DNA from: Virgibacillus halodenitrificans JCM 12304
Lineage (GTDB): Bacteria; Bacillota; Bacilli; Bacillales; Amphibacillaceae
Length of the DNA: 64,000 nucleotides
Assembly (NCBI RefSeq): GCF_001310895.1
Contig: NZ_BAZS01000001.1
Coordinates: 186,001-250,000 of the forward strand
Direction of reading: 5' to 3'
Of this stretch, positions 1 to 8,961 are shown in pieces (position 1 is the first letter of the stretch; each line of letters starts with the position of its first letter). Both the position numbers and the translations under genes were made by a program. Under the pieces are notes generated by a model. That model had not been told where the DNA came from. It saw only the letters and a list, made by a program, of their open reading frames with translations, and searched no databases.

Positions 1-651
1 ACCGCTTCCCTTCAATTAGCTACAGACCAAAAAAGTAATTTTAGTTTTCCTAGTGAAAAAGCACAGGATACAGCACGGGAACATCGGCTTGAAGCTTTAG
101 TTAGTTTAGTTGAAAAAGGGAATGGAGAAGAGGCAGTTCAGCTTTTTCAGCAGTACCAAGCGCAGTTTTCGGAGAATATGTTGGAAGAATTATACTTAAA
201 CATCAAGAGCTTGTTTATGGAGCGGGATATGGAGCTTGGCGTTCGGGCTTATTCCATGTTGAAAACATCAGAGGATTGGTGCGACTTTTTATTACTAAGC
301 TGTATGCATATGCAGCAGTTACATCAATCCAAACAATATATGGAGCAGGTTAAGCAGTATATCGCAGAACATTATCAGGAGCCGTTAACATTGGAAAAAG
401 TAGCTGCAACGGTCCATTTAAGCACCAATTATTTTTCCAATTTATTCAAACAGGAGCTTGGGGAAACTTTTACAGATTACATCGCAAAAATTCGGATGCA
501 ACAGGCAAAGAAGTTGATAGAAAGCAACCAGTATACGTTAAAGGAAATCAGCTACATGGTCGGCTACAATAATCCGAACTATTTCAGCAGAGTGTTCCGC
601 AAGCATTTTAATGAATCACCAAAGCAGTTTCAGCGCTCCATCTTTAAATAG
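1..651 (+). CDS. AraC-type response regulator (YesN-like), C-terminal part
   Basis: The reading frame is open from the first base, so the gene starts outside the window; the ATG at 178 is internal. About 216 codons are visible. The last 100 residues form an AraC DNA-binding domain with two helix-turn-helix units (around LEKVAATVHLSTNYFSNLF and LKEISYMVGYNNPNYFSRVF). The preceding helical stretch fits the linker of YesN-type two-component regulators, whose receiver domain would lie upstream. In this family the regulator controls the adjacent sugar ABC transporter. A 20-bp-spaced direct repeat overlaps its stop codon and precedes the next gene, which supports that role. The receiver domain and partner kinase are not visible and are inferred. 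Confidence 0.88.
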   Translation, partial: TASLQLATDQKSNFSFPSEKAQDTAREHRLEALVSLVEKGNGEEAVQLFQQYQAQFSENMLEELYLNIKSLFMERDMELGVRAYSMLKTSEDWCDFLLLSCMHMQQLHQSKQYMEQVKQYIAEHYQEPLTLEKVAATVHLSTNYFSNLFKQELGETFTDYIAKIRMQQAKKLIESNQYTLKEISYMVGYNNPNYFSRVFRKHFNESPKQFQRSIFK

Positions 652-680
652 TGCAAGAAACCGTAAAATAGTGCAGGAAA
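647..680 (+). promoter_or_regulatory. Direct repeat, likely AraC-regulator operator
   Basis: Two copies of AATAGTGCARGAAA start at 647 and 667, exactly 20 bp apart. They lie just upstream of a promoter whose -10 is TATAAT (710-715) and whose -35 region is poor. Direct repeats two helical turns apart next to a weak -35 are typical of AraC-family activator sites, so the regulator encoded just upstream is the likely ligand. Confidence 0.6.
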
Positions 681-721
681 TTAATCTGCTAATCTTATTT
701 GAAATTTCTTATAATTAAAAT

Positions 722-735
722 TGTAAACGTTATCA
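722..735 (+). promoter_or_regulatory. cre site (CcpA), perfect match
   Basis: TGTAAACGTTATCA fits the cre consensus TGWAANCGNTNWCA at every position. It lies 7 bp downstream of the -10 box and about 20 bp before the start codon, so CcpA bound there would block transcription when glucose is present. Confidence 0.75.
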
Positions 736-755
736 ATACAGAGAGGGGTTTTAGT

Positions 756-2047
756 GTGAAGAAGATAATTGGCTTATGTTTTTTCGCCTTATTCTCATGC
801 TGGCAGCTTGTAGCTCGGATTCTGCGAAAGAAGAAAGCGGGGATTCTGATGCGAAAGCAAGTGACGGTGGAGGCGAAGGAAAAGTAGAGATTTTCAGCTG
901 GTGGACAGGTGCTGGTGAGGAAGATGGATTACTAGCATTAATTGATTTATTTGAAGAAAAGCATCCGGACATTTCAGTGGAAAACGCGGCAGTAGCTGGT
1001 GGTGCAGGAACGAATGCGAAAGCTGTTTTAGCCACAAGGATGCAGGGCGATGACCCACCGTCCACGTTCCAGGTACATGGTGGAGAAGAGCTTAATAAAA
1101 GCTGGGTTGCCGCAGATAAAATGCAGCCACTAAATGACTTGTATGAAGCGAATGAGTGGATGGATAAATTCCCAGAGGATCTAATTGATCTTGTTAGTCA
1201 GGATGGCAATATTTATTCCGTTCCAGTAAACATTCATCGTGGGAACGTTATTTTTTACAACAAGAAAGTATTTGAAGATAACGGAGTAGATGTACCTACA
1301 ACCTTTGATGAATTCTTTAAGGCAGCAGATAAGCTTCAGGAAGCTGGCGTAACACCATTGGCGTTAGGTGATAAAGAATCATGGACAGCAACACAGATTT
1401 TTGAAAATGTGGTCTTAGGTGTGCTTGGCCCTGATGACTATGGCAAATTATTTAAAGGTGAAATCGGCTTTGATGACCCGCGTGTAAAGGAAGCAGCAGA
1501 AAAATTCGGCAAGATGCTTGATTATGTGAATGAGGATCATGCATCGCGTAACTGGCAGGACTCCGGTCAGCTTGTTGCAAACGGTGAGGCTGCCATGTTG
1601 AACATGGGTGACTGGGCAAAGGGTTACTTTGTGAACGACTTAAACTTGGAGACAAATAAAGATTTCGGTTATGTACCATTCCCGGATACAGATGGTGACT
1701 TTATGGTAATCACAGATACGTTCGGTTTACCAAAGGGTGTAAAAAATCCGGATGAAGTAAAGGAATTTTTAACCGTACTTGGCTCTGTAGAAGGCCAGGA
1801 TGCATTCAACCCGTTGAAGGGCTCCATCCCGGCACGTGTGGATGCAGATCCATCTCAATATGATGATTACGGCAAAGATACAATAGAAGATTTCAAGAAT
1901 GCTAATCTGGCACCAAGTCTTGCTCACGGCTCTGCAGCAGCAGAAGGCTTCGTAACAAAAGCAAATCAGGCAGTAAACATTTTTGTTACACAGCGTGATG
2001 TAGATAATTTTATAGAAGCATTGAAGAACGCAGCAGGTGAGTTGTAA
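756..2047 (+). CDS. Sugar ABC transporter substrate-binding lipoprotein (frameshift in signal peptide)
   Basis: Extracellular family 1 solute-binding protein of a CUT1 sugar importer, about 425 residues. A GTG at 756 follows GAGAGGGG and encodes a lysine-rich, hydrophobic signal start (VKKIIGLCFFALF). The lipobox LAAC and the whole mature protein lie in another frame, open from 776. One extra base near 792-795 would join them as a normal lipoprotein signal ending LFLMLAAC. As written, translation from 776 would lack the basic N-region and export is doubtful. The mature part has the usual Gly/Ser/Asp-rich linker and sugar-binding fold. The permeases follow at 2478. Either a real mutation or a sequence error; the family call is firm. 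Confidence 0.85.
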
Positions 2048-2087
2048 GAGCGGTAGGGCGTTGTTGGTAGGTTGTTAGGTTGGTTGG

Positions 2088-2347
2088 TAATGGACAAAAG
2101 TTGCTGTTGCTGGGGTGGAATTGTCTAATAGAGAGCGTCTAATGGACAGAAAGCGCTGTTGCTGGGCTGGGATTGTCCAATAGAGAGGGTCTAATGGACA
2201 AAAGTGGCTGATGCTAGTGTGGGATTGTCCAATAGAGAGGGTCTAATGGACAAAAAGCGCTGTATCGATGCTGAAACTGTCCAATAGGAAGCGTCTAATG
2301 GACAAAAAGTGGTGCAACCAAGCAGCAAATGTCCAATAGGGAGCGTC
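2088..2347. repeat. 52-bp tandem array with inverted TGGACA/TGTCCA motifs (five units)
   Basis: TAATGGACA (last copy degenerate) recurs at 2088 and then every 52 bases up to 2348. Each 52-base unit splits as 34 + 18: TAATGGACAAAA opens the first part and TGTCYAATAG the second. The two motifs are reverse complements of each other apart from one base, so each 18-base part with the following motif can fold into a hairpin. The array lies between the binding-protein gene and its permeases, in a 430-base stretch with no gene. Confidence 0.85.
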
Positions 2348-2413
2348 TAATCAACAATACCAAGCATCCCAGCAACCATCCACCACTCATCTGATATAAA
2401 ACAAAATAAAGTG

Positions 2414-2438
2414 GGCTGCCTCGTTTATTTAGGCAGCC
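2414..2438 (+). terminator. Hairpin between binding-protein and permease genes
   Basis: GGCTGCC (2414-2420) pairs with GGCAGCC (2432-2438) around an 11-base loop, followed by TTCTCT rather than a long T run. It could be a leaky terminator or mRNA-stabilising stem giving more binding protein than permease, a common arrangement in sugar ABC operons. Confidence 0.5.
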
Positions 2439-2477
2439 TTCTCTATGATGCGAAGTCTCTAGTTAGGAGGAACACCA

Positions 2478-3416
2478 ATGGAGAATCAAGCACAACGGAG
2501 TCCCAAACGAAGAATTTCCAAGGATCATTGGACAGCAATTGCATTTTTAATTCCATCATTCATTCTGATTCTCGTATTTGTTTATGGATTTATCGGCTGG
2601 ACCGGTTATGTTTCTTTGAGTAATTATAATTCGCTTGTCCCGGATTTTTCGTTTGCCGGATTGAAAAACTATATCTATTTATTTAATGATTTTCGCTTCC
2701 AGGCGGATTTACGGAATACTGTATTTTTTACAATTTTATTTATAGGCTTGGTTATTGTGCTTGGCATGGGATTAGCCATACTAATTGATCAAAAATTAAA
2801 GGGAGAATCCATTTTCCGGAATATTTTACTTTTCCCGATGGCCTTGTCGTTTATCGTTACTGGGGTTGTGTGGCAATGGCTATTAAATCCATCGACAGGG
2901 TTTAACCAATTTTTGAGTGTCTTTGGCATTCAGCCCAAATGGTATACCGATACAACGATTCTTGCAGGATTTGAATGGGGAAGCATCGAGTTTGGTTTGC
3001 CTGTAGCAATCATCGCTGTGGTAATTGCAGCAGTATGGCAGATGACAGGCTTTTCCCTGGCGATGTACTTGGCAGGTTTACGAGGAATCCCGGAAGAACT
3101 AAGAGAAGCTGCTCGTATGGATGGAGCCAGTGAATTTCAAGTATACCTGAAAGTAGTCCTGCCCATGCTGATGCCCATTACGATGAGTGTGGTTATCATC
3201 ATGGCACATATTTCATTGAAAATTTTTGATTTAATCTATGCGATGACAGGTTCAGGCGCAAATTTTGTAACAGATGTACCAGGTGTTTATATGTTCGAAA
3301 CAACTTTCCGTGGAAATTATTATGCCAATGGTGCAGCAATCGCGATCATTATGCTGTTATTGGTAGCAATCTTCATTGTTCCATATCTATGGTCAAGCAG
3401 AAAGGGGGATAAATAA
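2478..3416 (+). CDS. Sugar ABC transporter permease (MalF/LacF-like)
   Basis: Inner-membrane permease of a CUT1 carbohydrate importer, 312 residues. The start follows AGGAGG at 2465-2470. The cytoplasmic EAA loop (EELREAARMDGASEFQVYLK, roughly residues 208-227) is intact; this is where the ATPase docks. Multiple hydrophobic helices are visible, with the first at about residues 22-42. It overlaps the next gene by one base (TAATG), so the two permeases are translationally coupled. No ATPase gene is present here. CUT1 systems of Bacillus commonly share one such as MsmX, and that is the likely partner (inference). Confidence 0.92.
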   Translation: MENQAQRSPKRRISKDHWTAIAFLIPSFILILVFVYGFIGWTGYVSLSNYNSLVPDFSFAGLKNYIYLFNDFRFQADLRNTVFFTILFIGLVIVLGMGLAILIDQKLKGESIFRNILLFPMALSFIVTGVVWQWLLNPSTGFNQFLSVFGIQPKWYTDTTILAGFEWGSIEFGLPVAIIAVVIAAVWQMTGFSLAMYLAGLRGIPEELREAARMDGASEFQVYLKVVLPMLMPITMSVVIIMAHISLKIFDLIYAMTGSGANFVTDVPGVYMFETTFRGNYYANGAAIAIIMLLLVAIFIVPYLWSSRKGDK

Positions 3417-4237
3417 TGGCAGCCTTCCCAATTGGTAAGTTAATCAAATACATCATATTAATCTTTTTTGCCATTATATTTATTATGCCCATCTATGTCA
3501 TTCTTGTTACCAGTCTGAAGCCACTTGATGAGGTGTCACTTGCTACGATGTGGACATTGCCAAGCGCCATTGACTTCAGTTCGTATGTTGAGGCATTTTC
3601 CAAACTCGCACCAAACTTCATGAACAGCATTTATTTAGTTGTGCCGGCAACATTGCTATCGGCACTCCTTGGGGCAATGAATGGCTATGTGCTTTCAAAG
3701 TGGAAATTTAAAGGTGCAAATACCATTTTCACAATCATTTTGTTCGGGATGTTTATTCCATATCAAAGTATCCTCATCCCACTGATTCAATTTTTACGTA
3801 CCATTGATTTGTATAATACAATACCGGGACTCGTGCTCGTCCATGTTGTGTATGGCCTGCCAATTACGACGTTGATGTTCCGGAACTTTTATGCAAGTAT
3901 TCCCGATTCGATGATTGAGTCAGCAAAGATTGATGGAGCAAGCTTCCTAGGAATTTTCCGTCATATTATTATCCCTTTATCCATTACTGGTTTCGTAGTT
4001 GTGGCTATTTGGCAGTTCACGAATATTTGGAATGAGTTTCTGTTCGCTGTAACGATAACTACCTCGGATCAGCAGCCGGTCATGGTCGCTTTGCAAAATC
4101 TATCCGGAAGCCAGATCGTCCAGTGGAATGTTCAGATGGCGGGCGCATTACTCGCAGCATTACCAACATTACTTGTCTACATTTTTGCAGGAAAATATTT
4201 TGTAAGAGGTCTGTTGGCGGGTTCTGTGAAGGGATAG
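3416..4237 (+). CDS. Sugar ABC transporter permease (MalG-like)
   Basis: Second CUT1 permease, 273 residues, the normal family length. It opens with a transmembrane helix (about residues 10-32) and has the EAA loop DSMIESAKIDGASFLGIFRH around residues 163-182. It should pair with the product of the preceding gene to form the heterodimeric channel. It begins in the stop codon of that gene. A terminator follows about 110 bases downstream, though the kinase and isomerase genes after it probably serve the same pathway. Confidence 0.92.
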   Translation: MAAFPIGKLIKYIILIFFAIIFIMPIYVILVTSLKPLDEVSLATMWTLPSAIDFSSYVEAFSKLAPNFMNSIYLVVPATLLSALLGAMNGYVLSKWKFKGANTIFTIILFGMFIPYQSILIPLIQFLRTIDLYNTIPGLVLVHVVYGLPITTLMFRNFYASIPDSMIESAKIDGASFLGIFRHIIIPLSITGFVVVAIWQFTNIWNEFLFAVTITTSDQQPVMVALQNLSGSQIVQWNVQMAGALLAALPTLLVYIFAGKYFVRGLLAGSVKG

Positions 4238-4349
4238 GTTGAGTGGTTGTGCAGTGGTCAGCGCGAGGAAGGACTCTCGTACTGTCAGCTGATCTTAGTT
4301 TGAAAAATTGCTCGGTAATATCGATTTATTAAAACGTCCTAGAAAAGAC

Positions 4350-4388
4350 AAACCTGCTTTTCACGTTATCAAACAAAAGCAGGTTTTT
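4350..4388 (+). terminator. Rho-independent terminator after the permease genes
   Basis: AAACCTGCTTTT pairs with AAAAGCAGGTTT around a short loop and ends in a T run. It separates the transporter genes from the kinase gene at 4416. Confidence 0.8.
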
Positions 4389-4415
4389 ATTTAAGAAAAA
4401 AAGGAGGGAAATAGG

Positions 4416-5348
4416 ATGAACTACGCTGTAGGGATTGATATTGGAGGTACGAAAATTGCTATGGCAGTGGTGGATGAAGCTGGCAGCATGCTTGCACATC
4501 ACGTAATACCGATGGACCTGTCCATTCAGCCAGAAGAAATGCTGGAGCGGATTTGTGAGGAGGTAACGATGCTTGTGGCAAGTTGTGGAATTACTTGGGA
4601 TTCCATTCTTGGCGTTGGTATCGGCGCACCAGGCCCCCTTGACATAAAGCAAGGAAAAATCACCTGTCCACCCAATTTGCCGTCATGGCTGGATATTTCC
4701 ATTGTTGACTATATGGAGAACCATTTTTCTAAGCCGATCATTTTAGAAAACGATGCAAATGCTGCGGCGCTTGCGGAAAAATGGCTTGGTGCAGCAAAGT
4801 GCGAGGATCATTTTATTTACTTGACGATCAGTACAGGGATTGGTGCAGGGATTTTCTGTGATGGAAAATTACTGCATGGCCACAAAGGCAATGCAGGGGA
4901 CATCGGGCATGGGGTGATGGATCCGTCCTTTGGCCAATGCACCTGTGGTCAAATCGGCTGTCTGGAGTCGATTGCCTCTGGGACAGCTATTGCCAAAAGG
5001 GGCTCTGCCATCATGGGAGAAGAGCTGACAGCAAAGGAGATTTTTGAGCTTTATTTTAATGGAAATACAAAAATCTTTCTGTACATTCAGCGCGTTTTTG
5101 ATGTAATTGGCGCAGCATGTGTTTCGCTTATTAACACATTTGATGCTGAAAAGATTGTCATTGGCGGTGGTGTGACACAGGTGGGCGAGGCTTTGTTTGA
5201 GCATGTGCAATCATATGTCAGCAGCTATGCATTAAATCCAAGCGGGAGGGAGACGAAGGTCGTTCCAGCTGGTCTGGCTCAGCATGCAGGTGTTATTGGC
5301 GCTGCAGCACTGTGCCTTGACGTTTCCAAAAATCAATTACAAAAGTAG
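4416..5348 (+). CDS. ROK-family sugar kinase (fructokinase/glucokinase type)
   Basis: ATP-dependent hexose kinase of the ROK family, 310 residues, full length. The phosphate-binding motif DIGGTK is at residues 8-13. The ROK zinc site is complete: His165 with Cys175, Cys177 and Cys182 (CTCGQIGC). There is no N-terminal helix-turn-helix, so this is an enzyme, not a repressor. RBS AAGGAGGG precedes the ATG. ManA follows 23 bases later. The pair resembles gmuE-gmuF of the B. subtilis glucomannan operon, suggesting fructose- or mannose-type substrates. The exact sugar cannot be read from sequence. Confidence 0.9.
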   Translation: MNYAVGIDIGGTKIAMAVVDEAGSMLAHHVIPMDLSIQPEEMLERICEEVTMLVASCGITWDSILGVGIGAPGPLDIKQGKITCPPNLPSWLDISIVDYMENHFSKPIILENDANAAALAEKWLGAAKCEDHFIYLTISTGIGAGIFCDGKLLHGHKGNAGDIGHGVMDPSFGQCTCGQIGCLESIASGTAIAKRGSAIMGEELTAKEIFELYFNGNTKIFLYIQRVFDVIGAACVSLINTFDAEKIVIGGGVTQVGEALFEHVQSYVSSYALNPSGRETKVVPAGLAQHAGVIGAAALCLDVSKNQLQK

Positions 5349-5371
5349 AAGCAGGGTAAGGAGATGGAACG

Positions 5372-6331
5372 ATGAAAAACGACGCCATATTTTTGGAACC
5401 TTATTTTAACGAACGGGTATGGGGAGGGCAGCGTTTACGCCATTTATTTGATTACCAAATCCCTAGCACAAAAACTGGGGAGGCATGGACAATTTCTGCC
5501 CATCCCACGGGTCCTTCTGTAGTTAAAAATGGGCAATGGAAAGGGAAGACATTACAGCAGCTATGGCAAGAATATCCCGAGCTTTTTGGGAAAAATTCGT
5601 CCTCGGGAGGCTTTCCACTTTTAGTAAAGTTGATTGATGCCAATGACGATCTGTCTCTCCAGGTGCATCCGGATGATTTCGATGCAAGAGAGCAAGCGGG
5701 TGAGCCGAACGGTAAAACAGAGTGCTGGTATGTTGTGCATGCAGAGCCGAATTCTGAAATTGTGCTTGGACATCATGCAAAAAGTATAGTGGAATTTTCC
5801 GAGATGGTGGAAAACGGTGCATGGGAGCAACTGCTTCGCAAAGTAAAAGTTAAGCAAGGGGATTTTTTCTATGTCCCGAGTGGAACGTTGCATGCGATTG
5901 GGAATGGGATTGTCATTCTGGAAATCCAACAAAATTCGGATATTACGTATCGAGTCTATGATTATGATAGAAAAGATGCAAATGGGGAAACACGTCCTGT
6001 CCATTTGAATGAAGCGATGAAGGTTACTCAGATTCCACATATGGAAACAACACAAGAAGTCATTTCCCAACAAAAAGAAGCTTTTCAATTAATAAGATTT
6101 ATAGAGGGACAATATTTTACCGTTGAGCATTGGAACGTGATGGGGACAGTGGATATTATTATGGAAAAGTCCTACCTTTTATGCAGTGTGATTGCAGGGG
6201 AAGGGAAGCTTGTTATGGAAAATACTTATTACTTACGAAAAGGGGACCATTTTATTTTACCGGCAGGCATAACGAATTATCGTTTACATGGGGAAATGGA
6301 GCTTGTGGTAGCAAGTGAAGGTAAGGGATAG
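5372..6331 (+). CDS. manA: Mannose-6-phosphate isomerase, class I
   Basis: Interconverts mannose-6-P and fructose-6-P; a cytoplasmic zinc cupin of 319 residues, the short Bacillus-type length. The zinc ligands are visible: QVHP (Gln97, His99), Glu117 in GKTECWYVV, and His174 in GTLHAIGNG. The N-terminal WGGQRL and the GEAWTIS motif are typical. RBS AAGGAGATGG precedes the start. With the ROK kinase it would feed imported mannose-type sugars into glycolysis. Confidence 0.93.
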   Translation: MKNDAIFLEPYFNERVWGGQRLRHLFDYQIPSTKTGEAWTISAHPTGPSVVKNGQWKGKTLQQLWQEYPELFGKNSSSGGFPLLVKLIDANDDLSLQVHPDDFDAREQAGEPNGKTECWYVVHAEPNSEIVLGHHAKSIVEFSEMVENGAWEQLLRKVKVKQGDFFYVPSGTLHAIGNGIVILEIQQNSDITYRVYDYDRKDANGETRPVHLNEAMKVTQIPHMETTQEVISQQKEAFQLIRFIEGQYFTVEHWNVMGTVDIIMEKSYLLCSVIAGEGKLVMENTYYLRKGDHFILPAGITNYRLHGEMELVVASEGKG

Positions 6332-6347
6332 GAGTTGGTAAGTGTAT

Positions 6348-6385
6348 AAAAGCTGAGCAGAATTCGTAACTGATCGGCTTTTTTT
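6348..6385 (+). terminator. Terminator after manA
   Basis: AAAAGCTGAGCAG and CTGATCGGCTTTT pair with one mismatch and one G-U pair, followed by a T run. It ends the kinase-manA unit. Confidence 0.75.
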
Positions 6386-6622
6386 GTTGGAGAGAGTTTG
6401 AGTGACCTGAAGATGGCAGTTTTTTGAGAGGGGAGAATAGTGTGAGATTCGATACTCAAAAGCAGTAGATAAGCCCCTTCACATTTAAAAGATTAAGAGA
6501 AAAGAACTACATAAAAATAGGGAAATCCGTCAAAAGGTGATTGACGTCTCTTTTAGTTGATGGTAGGATAATTTAAAGTTAATTAATTTAATTAATTAAG
6601 AGAGAAGGTTTATAGATAAAAA

Positions 6623-6636
6623 AGATAACGATTTCA
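6623..6636 (-). promoter_or_regulatory. Probable cre site upstream of the symporter gene
   Basis: Read on the minus strand, TGAAATCGTTATCT matches the cre consensus at 13 of 14 positions (final A replaced by T). It lies about 75 bases before the symporter gene. The rest of the 380-base gap (6332-6711) holds the manA terminator, a small CGTCAA/TTGACG hairpin (6528-6546) and AT-rich DNA, with no gene. Confidence 0.5.
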
Positions 6637-6711
6637 TTTGTCTAGTGTTTTTTATGTAAGCGGATTAGTAGAAACATAGATTATTTCATCATAGAAGAGA
6701 GGGTATTTTAC

Positions 6712-8301
6712 ATGGCTTTTATCACCATTGCTTCATTTTTATTTTTTACAGCTTTAGTTGCAATTATTTCTTATGTGAAAACACGCAAGGAGGATCTTAC
6801 TACTTCGGATGGTTACTTCCTTGGTGGTCGTAGCCTGACTGGCTGGGTAATCGCCGGTTCCTTAATGCTGACAAACCTCTCCACAGAGCAGTTGGTTGGT
6901 TTGAATGCAGAGGGCTATGAATTCAGTATTGCGTCCATGGGTTGGGAGGTTGGCTCTGCTTTAGCACTTGTTTTGGTAGCGTTTTATTTACTACCGAGGT
7001 ATTTAAAGGGTGGAATCACAACAATCCCGGACTTCTTGGAGGAGCGTTTTGACCCAGGTGTAAAATTATTCGTAACAATCTTATTTTTATTTGGATACAT
7101 ATTAAACCTGATGCCACCTATCTTGTATACAGGTGCTGTCGCTTTACGCGAAATGTTCAACGTTCAAGGTATGTTTGGTGTTGGTGATACTGCCGCATTA
7201 TGGATCACTGTTTGGGCAATCGGAATTGTCGGCTCCATTTATGCTATTTTCGGTGGACTGAAAGCGGTTGCCGTGTCTGACACCATTAACGGTATTGGTT
7301 TATTGTTTGGTGGGCTACTTATTCCGGTATTAGGTTTGGCCTTTTTAGGAGACGGTTCACCAATCGCCGGATTCCAAACAATTGTGGAAAATACACCGGA
7401 AAAAATGAATGCAATCGGCGGCGAAAAAGAACCACTGCCATTTTCAACGATGTTTACCGGTTTGCTTTTAGTTAACCTATTTTACTGGGGAACTGCGCAG
7501 CATATTATGCAACGTGCCATTGCTGCGAAAAACTTGAAAGAGGGACAAAAGGGGCTATTAATTGCTGCATTCTTAAAAATGATCGGCCCAGTTATTCTGG
7601 TTTTACCAGGGATTATTGCATTTAACCTGCTCGGCGATAAGCTTGACCCGATCAATGCGTATTCAGCACTAGTAAATCACGTGTTGCCACTTCCGCTTGT
7701 CGGCCTGTTCGCTGCCGTATTATTTGGTGCGATTCTGTCATCATTTAACTCCGGGCTGAACTCAACGATTACGTTATTTATGTTAAACGTGTATAAACCT
7801 TATGTGAAGCCAAATATTACAGACCGAGTACTTATTAGCCGTGGTAAGGTGTTCGGAACATTTATTGCTATTTTCGCGATGTGTATGGCACCATTGATTG
7901 ATCTGATGCCACAAGGCTTCTTCCAATATTTCCAAATGGTAAATGGATTTTATAATGTACCGATTTTCACTATATTAATTATTGGTTATACAACAAAACG
8001 TGTACCGGCAATTGCTGCAAAAATCGCACTCGGCGCATTCATTATTGTATATGCAATCACGCAATTGTTCTGGGATACAGGCGTGCATTACTTGCACATA
8101 CTCGCCATTCTGTTCGTGCTTTGCTCCGCATTCATGTTAATCATGGGCAAAATCAAGCCGCGCGACACTGCATTTGTGCTGGAGGATAAAAAAGCAGTTG
8201 ACCTTAAACCATGGAAACTCGCTTACCCAGTAGGCCTGGGCGCAGTCGCTATTATGGTCATCATCTATGTGATCTTCTCCCCGTTAGGGATTGCACAATA
8301 A
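6712..8301 (+). CDS. Sodium:solute symporter (SSS family, sugar-type)
   Basis: Integral membrane Na+-coupled symporter, 529 residues, the usual SSS length, hydrophobic throughout with about 14 helices. Family features include DGYFLGGRSLTGWVIAGS near residues 32-49, the following TNLSTEQLVG, and the helix-8 region FNSGLNSTITLF. It resembles SglT/YidK-type sugar symporters. RBS AGAGAGGG precedes the ATG. It is transcribed alone, with a terminator 18 bases after the stop and a probable cre site upstream, so it is likely carbon-regulated. Substrate unknown; a sugar is likely from its neighbours. Confidence 0.88.
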   Translation: MAFITIASFLFFTALVAIISYVKTRKEDLTTSDGYFLGGRSLTGWVIAGSLMLTNLSTEQLVGLNAEGYEFSIASMGWEVGSALALVLVAFYLLPRYLKGGITTIPDFLEERFDPGVKLFVTILFLFGYILNLMPPILYTGAVALREMFNVQGMFGVGDTAALWITVWAIGIVGSIYAIFGGLKAVAVSDTINGIGLLFGGLLIPVLGLAFLGDGSPIAGFQTIVENTPEKMNAIGGEKEPLPFSTMFTGLLLVNLFYWGTAQHIMQRAIAAKNLKEGQKGLLIAAFLKMIGPVILVLPGIIAFNLLGDKLDPINAYSALVNHVLPLPLVGLFAAVLFGAILSSFNSGLNSTITLFMLNVYKPYVKPNITDRVLISRGKVFGTFIAIFAMCMAPLIDLMPQGFFQYFQMVNGFYNVPIFTILIIGYTTKRVPAIAAKIALGAFIIVYAITQLFWDTGVHYLHILAILFVLCSAFMLIMGKIKPRDTAFVLEDKKAVDLKPWKLAYPVGLGAVAIMVIIYVIFSPLGIAQ

Positions 8302-8319
8302 TATAGTTTATTAAGCAAG

Positions 8320-8362
8320 AAAAGGGGGGGATTTGCCGGATGGGAGGGCAAATCCCTTTTGT
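8320..8362 (+). terminator. Terminator after the symporter gene
   Basis: A GC-rich stem of GGGATTTGCC type pairs with GGCAAATCCC, with A-rich and T-rich shoulders. The remainder of the 660-base gap up to 8961 is the tandem array and a promoter. Confidence 0.85.
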
Positions 8363-8402
8363 GTTTTGGGGGAGTGTTGATTTGAGTGGGTGTGGACTTG
8401 GT

Positions 8403-8800
8403 ATGAGGGGGGCAAGGCTGAGATGAGAGGAAATCCTGCCAAATGAGAAAGCCCGGGCTTCATATGAGAGGGCAGCGGCTGATATGAGAGACGGGGTGGC
8501 TCAAATGAGAGGGGCTCAGCTTGATATGAGAGACAGCAAGGTTCAGATGAGAGAGCCCGAGCTAATATGAGAGACGACCTCGCTCAAATGAGAGAGCCTG
8601 GTCTAATATGAGAGACAGCAATGTTCAAATGAGAGAGCCCGGTCTAATATGAGAGGCATCCTGGTTCAAATGAGAGAACACAGCTTGGTATGAGAGGCAG
8701 GGTGGCTCAGATGAGAGAGCTCGGTCTAATATGAGAGGCATCCTGGTTCAAATGAGAGAACCCCGCCTCATATGAGAGAACGCCTAACCAAATGAGAAAC
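8403..8800. repeat. Array A: 20 units of ATGAGA core, 20-21 bp apart
   Basis: Twenty copies of ATGAGA (preceded alternately by AT/CAT and CAA/CAG) run from 8403 to 8792. I measured the 19 successive spacings: each is 20 or 21 bases and they sum exactly to 389. Between cores the sequence is variable and often GC-rich (GAGCCCGGTCT, GCATCCTGGTT). Because 20- and 21-base steps are mixed, no reading frame survives, so this is not coding. The cores read ATGAGAG on the plus strand here, as in array E, but are inverted in arrays B, C and D. Confidence 0.9.
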
Positions 8801-8891
8801 ACGCGACCCCAGCGTCACCCTCCCAAAAGCCGCTCACCTAACCAATCACCCCCAGCCACATCTATTTCCAAAAGTTTTCAAGTTGTCAAAC

Positions 8892-8921
8892 CTGACCGGC
8901 AACAATCTCTTGCGTTATAAT
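8892..8921 (+). promoter_or_regulatory. Probable sigma-A promoter of the EamA transporter
   Basis: A perfect TATAAT (8916-8921) lies 40 bases before the start codon, with CTGACC (8892-8897) as a fair -35 at 18-base spacing. Confidence 0.5.
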
Positions 8922-8961
8922 GGTAGGTATTGTTTAGAATCAATGTAGGAGATGACTTGAA

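Noticed and set aside
178-651. Complete AraC-type gene starting at ATG 178
   Set aside because: The frame is open back to base 1 and there is no ribosome site before 178, so the gene is truncated by the window edge.
8403-8800. CRISPR array
   Set aside because: Cores are only 6-10 bases, steps are 20-21 bases, spacers are related to each other, and no cas genes are present.
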